64,000 nucleotides of DNA. It comes from Xenophilus sp. Marseille-Q4582. Lineage in GTDB: Bacteria; Pseudomonadota; Gammaproteobacteria; Burkholderiales; Burkholderiaceae_C. This document shows positions 53,235 to 63,425 of this stretch, piece by piece. The position numbers and the translations under genes are program-made. Under the pieces are notes generated by a model that saw nothing but the letters and a program-made list of their open reading frames with translations, was not told where the DNA came from and did no database searches. The number at the start of each line of letters is the position of its first letter. Position 1 is the stretch's first letter. Location: contig NZ_CAKAKO010000004.1 of the NCBI RefSeq assembly GCF_916700565.1, positions 806,001 to 870,000 on the forward strand, in the 5' to 3' direction.

Positions 53235-53587
53235 GGCGGACAGCAGTTGGCTGGCTGTGAGTGAAGCTCTCAGTATAAATACGAATCCATCGCATTTGCA
53301 AACCCTTGCGCCGGCCCTGTGAAAGAGGGCCGCGTGGGGTCGCGAAGCGGCGGGGTCGGGCGAAGGAGCGGCGGCAGCGGCCGCTGGCTCCGGCGCTGCC
53401 AGTGGCCTTGCCCTCGCTGCCCGGGGCTGGCGAGGACCTGGACCGGCCTGTGAAGGGCTGCCTGTGCAAGTGGGACATCCAGCCAGGGCCAGGGGGCCCG
53501 GACGGCCTTCCTGCAGGGCCAGCGCGCATCTGCGGCACGCGGCTTGCCAGCGCCGACAATCGGCCCCTTTGCCGCGCACCCGCCCTC
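53235..53587. other. Gene-free divergent interval between bfd and ylqF
   Basis: This 353-base stretch holds the bfd promoter at its left end. From about 53300 to 53587 it is GC-rich with no coding pattern on either strand: open frames there have no ribosome site, biased composition or family similarity. A promoter for ylqF must lie within it, but no convincing -10/-35 pair was seen. Confidence 0.6.
53272..53300 (-). promoter_or_regulatory. Candidate bfd promoter with Fur-like palindrome
   Basis: On the minus strand, -35 TGCAAA (53300-53295) and -10 TATACT (53277-53272) are spaced by 17 bases. An imperfect dyad at 53277-53297 (AAATGCGATGGATTCGTATTT) with 7 of 10 paired positions fills the spacer, the usual place for Fur repression. 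Confidence 0.5.
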
Positions 53588-54553
53588 ATGACGATTCAAT
53601 GGTTCCCCGGTCACATGAACGCCACCCGCAAGGCCATTGCGGAGCGCATGAAGAGCACCGACGTGGTGATCGAACTGCTGGACGCGCGCCTGCCGGGCTC
53701 CAGCGCCAACCCCGCCCTGGCCGGCATGACGGCGGCCAAGCCGCGGCTGAAGATCCTCAACAAGCAGGACCTGGCCGATCCCGCCCGCACGACCGAATGG
53801 CTGGCCCACTACGCGGCGCAGGCGTCGACCGGCGCCATCGCGCTGGACGCCAGCCAGACGCCGCCGGCGCAGCGCCAGGCCATCATCGACGCCTGCCACC
53901 GGCTGGCGCCAGGGCGCGGCGGGCTGGCCAAGCCCATGCGGGTACTGATCTGCGGCATCCCCAACGTGGGCAAGTCCACGCTGATCAACACGCTGAGCCT
54001 CAAGCGCCAGGCCAAGGCGGCCGACGAGGCCGGCGTGACCAAGCAGGAGCAGCGCATCCTGCTGGCCGACGATTTCTACCTCTACGACACGCCGGGCATG
54101 CTGTGGCCCAAGATCATCGTGCCCGAGAGCGGCTACCGGCTGGCGATCAGCGGCGCCGTGGGGCGCAATGCGTACGACGACGTGGAAGTGGCGCTGGAAC
54201 TGCTGGCCTACCTCAAGGGGCAGTACACCGAAGCGTTGCGCGCACGCTACGGCCTGGCGGCCGACACGGCGCAGTCCGCGCTGTGCACCCGCAACGACGA
54301 GGACATCCTCGAGGCCATCGGCCGCAAGCGCGGCGCCTTGATCAGCGGCGGCCGCATCGATCTGCAAAAGGCCGCCGAGGCGCTGATCACCGACTTCCGC
54401 GGCGGCGTCATCGGCCGCATCACGCTCGAGACCGTCAAGCAGTTCTCGCAATGGCTGGTGGACGGGCAGCGCGCCGAGGCCGAGCTGCGCCGCCAGCGCG
54501 CCGATGCGCTGGCGCAGCGCAAGGGGCGGAGTGGCGGCCGCCGGGGCGCTTAG
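53588..54553 (+). CDS. ylqF: Ribosome biogenesis GTPase YlqF (RbgA)
   Basis: A 321-residue circularly permuted GTPase. The G4 motif NKQD comes first (KILNKQDLAD), followed by G1 GIPNVGKSTLIN, then G3 in YDTPGMLWP, and a C-terminal RNA-binding helix bundle. The N-terminal IQWFPGHMNATRKAI is typical of RbgA, which acts late in 50S subunit assembly. The ATG at 53588 gives this start. It is followed by the ada operon at 118 bases. Confidence 0.95.
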   Translation: MTIQWFPGHMNATRKAIAERMKSTDVVIELLDARLPGSSANPALAGMTAAKPRLKILNKQDLADPARTTEWLAHYAAQASTGAIALDASQTPPAQRQAIIDACHRLAPGRGGLAKPMRVLICGIPNVGKSTLINTLSLKRQAKAADEAGVTKQEQRILLADDFYLYDTPGMLWPKIIVPESGYRLAISGAVGRNAYDDVEVALELLAYLKGQYTEALRARYGLAADTAQSALCTRNDEDILEAIGRKRGALISGGRIDLQKAAEALITDFRGGVIGRITLETVKQFSQWLVDGQRAEAELRRQRADALAQRKGRSGGRRGA

Positions 54554-54590
54554 CGGCTTGCATGCGGGCGCAGGCCCGGGTACGGTGCCG

Positions 54591-54603
54591 AATTCAAAAG
54601 CAA
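54591..54603 (+). promoter_or_regulatory. Ada box upstream of ada
   Basis: AAT-TCAAAA-GCAA fits the AAT-N6-GCAA site bound by methylated Ada protein in E. coli ada and aidB. It lies about 40 bases before a weak -10 (TAAAGT at 54635) and 69 bases before the ada start, which matches an adaptive-response promoter. Confidence 0.65.
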
Positions 54604-54671
54604 GACACGGAGTGCGCCGCTGGCCCTGGCTTCCTAAAGTCCTTCCATCGCTTCACGAAAGGAAGGACCCC

Positions 54672-55763
54672 ATGAACATGAGCACCCGCACCGAAGCCCG
54701 CGCCCTGCGCGCCGCCGCCGTCGTCGCCGACCCGCGCTGGGCCGCCGTGCAGGCGCGCGACGCCGCGGCCGACGGCCGCTTCGTCTATTCTGTGCGCACC
54801 ACGGGCGTGTACTGCCGCCCCTCCTGCGGCGCGCGGCCGGCGCGGCCCGAGAACGTCGCCTTCCACGCCTCCTGCGCCGAAGCCGAGCACGCGGGCTTTC
54901 GCCCCTGCCGGCGCTGCCGGCCCGACCAGCCGCCGCGGGCGCAGCGCCAGGCCGCGCTGGTGGCCGATCTGTGCCGCACCCTCGAGGCTGCCGATGAACT
55001 GCCGAACCTCGATGCCCTGGCCGCGCAGGCCGGGCTGAGCCCCTCGCACCTGCACCGCACCTTCAAGGCCGTGACCGGCCTCACCCCGCGCGCCTGGGCC
55101 GCGGCCCGCCGCGCCCAGCGCCTGCGCGAGGCGCTCGGCCGGCCCGGCGCCCGCGTGACCGACGCGATCTACGACGCCGGCTATGGCGCGGCCAGCCGCT
55201 TCTACGAGCGCGCCGGCGACGTGCTGGGCATGACGCCCACGGCCTGGCGCGCCGGCGGCGCCGACACCGACATCCGCTTCGCCATCGGGCAGTGCTCGCT
55301 CGGCGCGATCCTGGTCGCACGCAGCGATCGCGGCGTGTGCGCCATCGCGCTGGGCGACGACCCCGAGGCGCTGGCCGCCGAGTTGCAGGACCGCTTTCCC
55401 CACGCACGCCTGATCGGTGGCGACCCCGACTTCGAACGCCTGGTCGCGCAGGTGGTGGGCCTGGTGGAGGCGCCACGCCAGGGCCTGGACCTGCCGCTGG
55501 ACGTGCGCGGCACGGCCTTCCAGCAGCGCGTGTGGCAGGCGCTGCGCGCCATCCCGCCCGGCGAGACGGCGAGCTATGCCGAGATCGCCAAGCGCATCGG
55601 TGCGCCGACGGCCACGCGTGCCGTGGCACAGGCCTGCGGCGCCAACCCGCTGGCGGTGGCCATTCCCTGCCACCGCGTGGTGCGGCGCGACGGCGCCCTC
55701 TCCGGTTACCGCTGGGGCGTGGAGCGCAAGCGCAGCCTGCTTGCCCGCGAGCAGCAGCCATGA
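54672..55763 (+). CDS. ada: Bifunctional Ada: methyl-responsive regulator and O6-methylguanine-DNA methyltransferase
   Basis: A 363-residue protein with all Ada modules. Residues 25-85 are the zinc-thiolate domain with cysteines at 48, 52, 79 and 82 (TGVYCRPSC, RPCRRC), which take methyl from phosphotriesters. An AraC-like helix-turn-helix follows (GLSPSHLHRTFKAVTGLTP). The C-terminal domain is the alkyltransferase with PCHRV at cysteine 333. Methylated Ada activates its own operon. The ATG at 54672 has a GGAAGG ribosome site. The next gene overlaps by four bases, and alkB follows. Confidence 0.96.
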   Translation: MNMSTRTEARALRAAAVVADPRWAAVQARDAAADGRFVYSVRTTGVYCRPSCGARPARPENVAFHASCAEAEHAGFRPCRRCRPDQPPRAQRQAALVADLCRTLEAADELPNLDALAAQAGLSPSHLHRTFKAVTGLTPRAWAAARRAQRLREALGRPGARVTDAIYDAGYGAASRFYERAGDVLGMTPTAWRAGGADTDIRFAIGQCSLGAILVARSDRGVCAIALGDDPEALAAELQDRFPHARLIGGDPDFERLVAQVVGLVEAPRQGLDLPLDVRGTAFQQRVWQALRAIPPGETASYAEIAKRIGAPTATRAVAQACGANPLAVAIPCHRVVRRDGALSGYRWGVERKRSLLAREQQP

Positions 55764-56509
55764 ACGCGCGCGACACGCCAGCCGTTTCCGAGGCGGTGGC
55801 GCACAGGTGCCTGCGCCGGGTGCAGGCCCTGGACTGGGACGCCGCCGAGGCCCGGCTGGACGCCGAGGGCGCAGCCGTGCTGCCGGGCCTGCTGTCGCCC
55901 GCCGAATGCCGGGCCGCCGCCGCGCTCTATGCGCAGCCCGAGCGCTTTCGCAGCCGCGTGGTGATGGCGCGGCACGGCTTCGGCCAGGGCGAGTACCAGT
56001 ACTTCGCCTACCCGCTGCCGCCGGCCGTGGCGGCGCTGCGCGCCGCGCTGTACCCGCGCCTGGTGCCCATTGCCAACCGCTGGCAGGCCGCGATGGGCCT
56101 GCAGGCGCGCTTTCCGCCCGCGCACGACGACTTCCTCGCCCGCTGCCACGCCGCCGGCCAGCAGCGCCCCACACCGCTGCTGCTGCAGTACGGCGAGGGC
56201 GATTACAACTGCCTGCACCAGGACCTGTACGGCGAGCACGTGTTCCCGCTGCAGGCCGTGGTGCTGCTGTCGGCTCCGGGGCGCGATTTCGAGGGCGGCG
56301 AGTTCGTCATGACCGAACAACGCCCGCGCATGCAGTCGCGGCCCCTGGTGCTGCCGCTGCAGCAGGGCGATGCGGCCGTGTTCGCGGTGCACCACCGGCC
56401 CGTGCAGGGCGCGCGGGGCGTGTACCGGGTGAACCTGCGCCACGGCGTGAGCCGCGTGCGCCGCGGCCGCCGGCACACGCTGGGTCTGATCTTCCACGAC
56501 GCCGAGTGA
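55760..56509 (+). CDS. 2-oxoglutarate/Fe(II)-dependent oxygenase of unknown role in the ada operon
   Basis: A 249-residue dioxygenase. Iron ligands fit HxD in CLHQDLYGEHVF and a distal histidine in VFAVHHRPVQG, with arginine in VNLRHGVSRV for 2-oxoglutarate. The fold resembles prolyl-4-hydroxylase-like oxygenases, not AlkB. Its ATG overlaps the ada stop by four bases (ATGA), and alkB starts five bases after its stop, so it is a full member of the alkylation-response operon. It may act on damaged nucleic acid, RNA or a repair protein; substrate is unknown. Confidence 0.85.
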   Translation: MNARDTPAVSEAVAHRCLRRVQALDWDAAEARLDAEGAAVLPGLLSPAECRAAAALYAQPERFRSRVVMARHGFGQGEYQYFAYPLPPAVAALRAALYPRLVPIANRWQAAMGLQARFPPAHDDFLARCHAAGQQRPTPLLLQYGEGDYNCLHQDLYGEHVFPLQAVVLLSAPGRDFEGGEFVMTEQRPRMQSRPLVLPLQQGDAAVFAVHHRPVQGARGVYRVNLRHGVSRVRRGRRHTLGLIFHDAE

Positions 56510-56513
56510 GCTT

Positions 56514-57173
56514 GTGACGACCCCCGACCTGTTCGACGCCGGCACCGACCCCGCGGCGGCCGCGCCGCTGGCGCTGGAGCCCGGAGCGTCGGTGCTGCGC
56601 GGCTTTGCCCTGCCGCAGGCGCCGGCGCTGCGGCGCGACCTGGAGCATGTGATCGCGGCCGCGCCCCTGCGCCACCTCGTCACGCCGGGCGGCAAGACCA
56701 TGTCCGTGGCCATGACGAATTGCGGCACGCTGGGCTGGGTCAGCGACCGCAGCGGCTACCGCTACACGTCGCGCGACCCGCTGAGCCACCGGCCCTGGCC
56801 CGCCATGCCCGACAGCTTCCGCACGCTCGCACGGGCCGCCGCCGAGCGCGCCGGCTTCGCGGGCTTCGCGCCCGACGCCTGCCTCGTCAACCGCTACGCG
56901 CCCGGGGCGCGGCTCACGCTGCACCAGGACCGCGACGAGCGGCGCTTCGGCGATCCGATCGTCTCGGTCTCGCTGGGCCTGCCGGCCGTCTTTCTCTGGG
57001 GCGGCCCCCGGCGGGCCGACCGCACCCGCCGCGTGCCACTCGCGCATGGCGATGTCGTGGTGTGGGGCGGGCCGGCGCGGCTGCATTTCCACGGCGTGAT
57101 GCCGCTGGCGCCGGGCGAGCACCCGTTCATGGGCGCCTGCCGCATCAACCTGACCTTTCGCCGCGCAGGCTGA
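56514..57173 (+). CDS. alkB: DNA oxidative demethylase AlkB
   Basis: A 219-residue 2-oxoglutarate/Fe(II) oxygenase that removes methyl groups from 1-methyladenine and 3-methylcytosine. The ligands are clear: NRYAPGARLTLHQDRDE (HxD), LHFHGVMPL (distal His) and RINLTFR, whose arginines bind 2-oxoglutarate. The alkB-typical TNCGTLGWVSDRSGYRY is present. The start is GTG at 56514, five bases after the dioxygenase stop. It completes the ada-oxygenase-alkB operon. Confidence 0.95.
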   Translation: MTTPDLFDAGTDPAAAAPLALEPGASVLRGFALPQAPALRRDLEHVIAAAPLRHLVTPGGKTMSVAMTNCGTLGWVSDRSGYRYTSRDPLSHRPWPAMPDSFRTLARAAAERAGFAGFAPDACLVNRYAPGARLTLHQDRDERRFGDPIVSVSLGLPAVFLWGGPRRADRTRRVPLAHGDVVVWGGPARLHFHGVMPLAPGEHPFMGACRINLTFRRAG

Positions 57174-57460
57174 GCACGGCGTTCGGCGGGCGTTGGCCGC
57201 ACCCGTCGGCGACAGGGGCAGGCCGGGCCGGCCGCTCGGCATGACACAGGGCCGCGTCAGCCTCTTGCAATGGCCGCAAGCAGCACCAACTCCTTTGGTC
57301 TAAGCTCTCGCCTCTGTTTTTGCGGAGATACCGATGTACCCCCTCGCACGCACCCTCGCATTCACCCACCCCTGAGCCGTGCGCGCGCGGCTCGCCCTTG
57401 TCTTTGGGCCGGCCGCTTTCCTTTTCATGCGGGCCGGCTCTCCAGCAGTGAGCTTTCACC
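57174..57460 (+). other. fusA upstream region with possible leader peptide
   Basis: This interval between alkB and fusA has no annotated gene. A 13-codon frame (ATG at 57334 to TGA at 57375) has a GGAG ribosome site and lies 86 bases before fusA. GC-rich repeats (GGGCCGGCCGC and GCGGGCCGGCTC) downstream of it could form a hairpin. An attenuator or leader role for fusA is possible, but this short frame could also be chance. Confidence 0.35.
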
Positions 57461-59569
<2,109 letters not shown>

Positions 59570-59605
59570 GGGCCGTGCCATGCGGCGGAGCGGCGTGCGC
59601 CGTGG

Positions 59606-60187
59606 TCAGCCGGCCATCAGCTTCTGCACCAGCTCCGCCGTGGTCGCGGCCGCGTACTTGCGCATCAGCCGCGCACGGTGCAGCTCCACGGTGCGGTGGC
59701 TGATGGCCAGCTGCTTGCCGATCTCCTTGCTGGTCAGGCCCTGCATCACCTGGGCGGCCACCTCGCGTTCGCGCGGGGTGAGCTCGGCCTTGGCGGCGCG
59801 GCGCGCGCCCAGGTCCTCGAAGGTCCAGATGCCGGCCTCGTGCGGGGCTTCGCGGTTGAGCGCGCGGCCGGTCACGTGGCACCAGAAGGTCTCGCCGGCG
59901 CGTGCGCCGTGCAGTTCCCCCAGGCGCCGCATCATGCGGTTGTCGGCGTAGCGTCCCCGGGTGTTGAGGATGGGGATCATGCGCTGGCCGATGCGTTCGT
60001 ACTCGGCGACGCTGGGGTAGAGCACCGCGAAGGACTGGCCGATCAGCTGCTCGCGCGTGGTGCCGAACATCTCGCACAGGAAGGCGTTGCAGTCCACCAT
60101 CACGCGCTGGCGCGACAGCACCATGCCCACCGGCGCATGTTCGAAGGCCAGGCGGTAGTCGATCGGGGAGTTCGCAGGGTTTTCCAT
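59606..60187 (-). CDS. PAS-LuxR two-domain transcriptional regulator
   Basis: A 193-residue protein: an N-terminal PAS domain (about residues 8-125, AFEHAPVGMVLSRQRVMVDCN and GQSFAVLYPS) and a C-terminal LuxR-type helix-turn-helix (LTPREREVAAQVMQGLTSKE, then IGKQLAISHRTVELHRARLM). It lacks a phospho-acceptor domain, so it probably senses a small ligand with the PAS domain. It is divergent from the 3-oxoacid CoA-transferase genes across a repeat-containing region and is likely their regulator. The ATG at 60187 starts the PAS domain well; the longer frame is antisense to the transferase gene. Confidence 0.88.
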   Translation of the reverse strand: MENPANSPIDYRLAFEHAPVGMVLSRQRVMVDCNAFLCEMFGTTREQLIGQSFAVLYPSVAEYERIGQRMIPILNTRGRYADNRMMRRLGELHGARAGETFWCHVTGRALNREAPHEAGIWTFEDLGARRAAKAELTPREREVAAQVMQGLTSKEIGKQLAISHRTVELHRARLMRKYAAATTAELVQKLMAG

Positions 60188-60253
60188 CGCGGCGGCGGGT
60201 CGGCAGAGGGTGAGGAACGGGCCGATGGGTCGCGCCCATCGGGCCCGCTCATG

Positions 60254-60283
60254 ACGTAGTACTACGTATGTCCGTACGTAGTA
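60254..60283. promoter_or_regulatory. Palindrome and direct-repeat operator candidate
   Basis: ACGTAGTACTACGT (60254-60267) is a perfect 14-base palindrome, and its left half ACGTAGTA recurs at 60276-60283, exactly 22 bases (two helical turns) away. It lies between the PAS-LuxR gene and the CoA-transferase genes, in an AT-containing island in GC-rich DNA. It is probably the binding site of the PAS-LuxR protein. Confidence 0.6.
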
Positions 60284-60334
60284 TCGTTGAGGCTTCCCCG
60301 TCCCTTTCCATCCACCGTTTCCAAGCGAGGAACC

Positions 60335-61138
60335 ATGGCGAACAAGATCTATCCCGACGCCAAGTCGGCGCTGGCCGGCGTCGTCGCCGACAACCAGATG
60401 CTGGCCGTCGGCGGCTTCGGCCTGTGCGGCATCCCCGAGGCGCTGATCGACGCGCTCAAGGAGAGCGGCGTCAAGAACCTGACCTGCATTTCCAATAACG
60501 CGGGCGTCGACGGCTTCGGCCTGGGCAAGCTGCTCGAGACGCGCCAGATCAAGAAGATGATCGCCAGCTACGTGGGCGAGAACAAGGAGTTCGAACGCCA
60601 GTACCTGGCGGGCGAACTGGAGCTGGAGTTCACCCCGCAGGGCACGCTGGCCGAGAAGCTGCGCGCCGGCGGCGCCGGCATCCCGGCCTTCTTCACCAAG
60701 ACAGGCGTGGGCACGCAGGTGGCCGAGGGCAAGGAACTGCGCGAATTCGACGGCGAGACCTACGTGATGGAGCGCGCCCTGGTGCCCGACGTGGCGCTGG
60801 TCAAGGCGGCGGTGGCCGACAAGTCGGGCAACCTGCGCTTCAACCTCACGGCGCGCAACTTCAACCCGGCCGCAGCCACGGCCGGCAAGGTCTGCATCGT
60901 CGAGGTCGAGAAGATCGTCGAGGTGGGCGAGCTGGCCCCCGACGACATCCACCTGCCGGGCATCTACGTGCACCGCATCGTGCTCAATGCGAATCCCGAG
61001 AAGCGCATCGAAAAGCGCACCGTGAGTGCCGCGGAGCCTGTGGATGCCGCGGCCGCCAAGGTCGAGGCCCAGGCGGCGATCGCGCAGGCCGCCGCCGGCA
61101 CCGAAGTGCCCGCCACCGTCAAGAACCAAGCCAAGTAA
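60335..61138 (+). CDS. 3-oxoacid CoA-transferase subunit A
   Basis: A 267-residue subunit. The family pattern is [36 protein letters not shown] and [15 protein letters not shown]. It moves CoA between a donor such as succinyl-CoA and a 3-oxoacid such as acetoacetate. The first 232 residues cover the usual chain; the last 35 (from about [15 protein letters not shown] on) are an Ala-rich extension not seen in many relatives. Subunit B follows after ten bases. The substrate (acetoacetate, 3-oxoadipate or other) is not decided by sequence. Confidence 0.93.
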   Translation: MANKIYPDAKSALAGVVADNQMLAVGGFGLCGIPEALIDALKESGVKNLTCISNNAGVDGFGLGKLLETRQIKKMIASYVGENKEFERQYLAGELELEFTPQGTLAEKLRAGGAGIPAFFTKTGVGTQVAEGKELREFDGETYVMERALVPDVALVKAAVADKSGNLRFNLTARNFNPAAATAGKVCIVEVEKIVEVGELAPDDIHLPGIYVHRIVLNANPEKRIEKRTVSAAEPVDAAAAKVEAQAAIAQAAAGTEVPATVKNQAK

Positions 61139-61148
61139 GGAGCCCTCC

Positions 61149-61787
61149 ATGCCCTGGACCCAAGACCAGATGGCCGCACGCGCGGCGCAGGAGCTGGAAG
61201 ACGGCTTCTATGTGAACCTCGGCATCGGCATTCCGACGCTGGTGGCCAACCACACCGGCGACAAGGAGGTGTGGCTGCAGAGCGAGAACGGCATGCTGGG
61301 CATCGGCCCCTTCCCGACCGAGGACAAGGTGGATGCCGACCTGATCAACGCCGGCAAGCAGACCGTCACCACGCTGCCGGGCAGCGCGATCTTCGGCAGC
61401 GACCAGAGCTTCGCGATGATCCGCGGCGGCAAGATCAACCTGTCCATCCTGGGCGCCATGCAGGTCAGCGAGAGGGGCGACCTGGCCAACTGGATGATTC
61501 CCGGCAAGATGGTCAAGGGCATGGGCGGCGCCATGGACCTGGTGGCCGGCGTCAAGCGCGTGATCGTGCTGATGGAGCACGTGGCCAGGAAGAAGGACGG
61601 CAGCACCGACCTGAAGATCCTGCCCCAGTGCACGCTGCCGCTGACGGGCGTAGGCGTGGTCGACCGCATCATCACCGACCTGGGCGTGTTCGACGTCACG
61701 CCCCAGGGCCTGAAGGTGGTCGAGCTGGCCGAAGGCGTGAGCTTCGACGAAGTGCAGTCCAAGACGGGCGTCACGCTGCTGCAGTGA
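61149..61787 (+). CDS. 3-oxoacid CoA-transferase subunit B
   Basis: A 212-residue subunit with the active-site glutamate in [15 protein letters not shown], which forms the covalent CoA thioester. Other family parts are [17 protein letters not shown] and [23 protein letters not shown]. With subunit A it makes an active heterotetramer. Normal length. A large imperfect hairpin lies immediately downstream. Confidence 0.94.
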   Translation: MPWTQDQMAARAAQELEDGFYVNLGIGIPTLVANHTGDKEVWLQSENGMLGIGPFPTEDKVDADLINAGKQTVTTLPGSAIFGSDQSFAMIRGGKINLSILGAMQVSERGDLANWMIPGKMVKGMGGAMDLVAGVKRVIVLMEHVARKKDGSTDLKILPQCTLPLTGVGVVDRIITDLGVFDVTPQGLKVVELAEGVSFDEVQSKTGVTLLQ

Positions 61788-61841
61788 GGCCAGGCGCGCG
61801 GCGGGCGGGCGCGAGTGCACGCCGCACGCCGCGCACTGGCC
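61788..61841 (+). terminator. Large GC hairpin after subunit B
   Basis: GGCCAGGCGCGCGGCG pairs with CGCCGCGCACTGGCC, with one bulge, across a 23-base loop region. It lacks a T run, so it may be an mRNA-stabilising or Rho-assisted structure instead of an intrinsic terminator. Confidence 0.4.
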
Positions 61842-61918
61842 TTGAACGCCGGGGGCGCATGCGGCGCATCCTCTGATCGGGCGCGCCCGGGGTTCCCAGT
61901 TGGCTAGGATGTCGGCCC

Positions 61919-63361
61919 ATGAGAGGGGACACATCCATCGGTGGGCTGGGAAATTCATCCTTTGCGAGCCTGGCGCCGGCGCCGGCCTCGGCGGAGGAAG
62001 CCGAGCCGTGGGTGCGCGGCGAGCTGATCCGCAGCCTGATGCGCGCCTCGCGCGGGGGCTACATCTTCTCGGCGGTGCTGATGCCCGCCATGGTGGTGCT
62101 GTGCTGGGGCCATGTGCCCGCCTGGCAACTGCTGCTGTGGTTCGTCTTCGGTGCGGCGACCACGATCGCCCGCGTCTGGATGGAGCGCGTGTACCTCACG
62201 CGCTATGCCGGCCGCAGCGCGCGCACGCAGGAGCGCTTCATCCGCCGCCACCGCTACCTGTGGAATGCCAGCGCGCTCACCTGGGGCCTGGCGGTGGCGC
62301 TGTTCTTCGAGCGTGCGCCGCAGTCCCATCAGTTCCTGTGCTGGATGATCGTGGCGGGAGCCGCCACCTTCCCGCTCAACAGCCTGGCGCTGTACCCGCC
62401 GCTGCTGCGGCGCTTCGTCAACACCCTGTTCGTCACGGTGCTGGCGATCGTCACCCTGCGCCTGCTCGAGTACGGGCTCTTCACGCTGCATTTCAACCAC
62501 GGCTTCCTGCTGCTGCCGCTGTTCCACTGGTGGCTGCTGCTGCGGGCGGGCCGGCGCATCCATGAGACGGCGCGCAACAGCTTCGAGCTGCTGTTCCACA
62601 ACCACATCCTCATCAACTCGCTGACCCAGCAGCGGCAGGCCGCCGTGTCGGCCGTGGCGATGAAGAACCGCTTCCTGGCCAGCGCGGCGCACGACATGCG
62701 CCAGCCGGTGCTGGCGCTCTCCCTCTATGCGGACTGGCTGCGCAACGAGCCCGAGCTGGTGGAGGAGATCGCGCCCAAGATCGTGCGCGCCACGCATGCC
62801 GTGAACGCGCTCTTCGATTCGCTGTTCGATCTCGCGCGCATCGACTCCGGCCAGGTGCGGCTGCACATCGAGCGGGTGGAAGTGGCCCAGCTGCTGCACG
62901 ATCTGGAACTGCAGTACCGCCCCGTGGCCGAGGCCAAGGGCCTGCGCTTCAAGGTGCACGTGCGGCCCGGCACGGTGCTGACCGACCCGGTGCGGGTGCG
63001 CCGCATGATCGGCAACCTGCTGTCCAACGCCATCAAGTACACCAACGAGGGCGGCGTCCTGCTGGGCGCGCGCCAGACCGCCGAAGGCCTGCGCGTGGAG
63101 GTGTGGGACACCGGCATCGGCATCGCGCGCGAGAACCTGCGCGACGTGTTCCTGGAGTTCTACAAGGTGGCCGACCATGCCGGCACGTCGGACGGCTTCG
63201 GCCTGGGCCTGGCCATCGTCGCGCGGCTGTCACATGCGCTGGGGCACCCGGTGAGCGTGCGTTCGCGGCTGGGCCGCGGCAGCGTGTTCCGCGTGGCGCT
63301 GCATGACGCGGTGGAGGCGCAGGCGCAGTCGCGCGCCAGCGGGGCAGGGGCGGTCGGCTGA
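61919..63361 (+). CDS. Membrane sensor histidine kinase
   Basis: A 480-residue kinase. About five or six helices between residues 45 and 210 form a membrane sensor with little periplasmic loop. The dimerisation/H-box is FLASAAHDMRQPVLALSLY with histidine 258. The ATPase core shows the N-box IGNLLSNAIKYTNEGG, DTGIGI (G1) and GFGLGLAIVARL (G2). The HDMRQP type is common in Burkholderiales kinases that pair with FixJ-like regulators. The convergent response regulator gene at the window edge is the probable partner. Signal unknown. Confidence 0.93.
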   Translation: MRGDTSIGGLGNSSFASLAPAPASAEEAEPWVRGELIRSLMRASRGGYIFSAVLMPAMVVLCWGHVPAWQLLLWFVFGAATTIARVWMERVYLTRYAGRSARTQERFIRRHRYLWNASALTWGLAVALFFERAPQSHQFLCWMIVAGAATFPLNSLALYPPLLRRFVNTLFVTVLAIVTLRLLEYGLFTLHFNHGFLLLPLFHWWLLLRAGRRIHETARNSFELLFHNHILINSLTQQRQAAVSAVAMKNRFLASAAHDMRQPVLALSLYADWLRNEPELVEEIAPKIVRATHAVNALFDSLFDLARIDSGQVRLHIERVEVAQLLHDLELQYRPVAEAKGLRFKVHVRPGTVLTDPVRVRRMIGNLLSNAIKYTNEGGVLLGARQTAEGLRVEVWDTGIGIARENLRDVFLEFYKVADHAGTSDGFGLGLAIVARLSHALGHPVSVRSRLGRGSVFRVALHDAVEAQAQSRASGAGAVG

Positions 63362-63425
63362 GCAGCGCGGCCTGCCGCCGGCCCGAGGCCCGGCCGGCCA
63401 CCCCGAAGGGGCGTCCGTCGCTTCC

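Noticed and set aside
53306-53587. Coding extension upstream of ylqF
   Set aside because: The frame is open, but composition and lack of similarity show it is not part of the GTPase, whose family start is at 53588.
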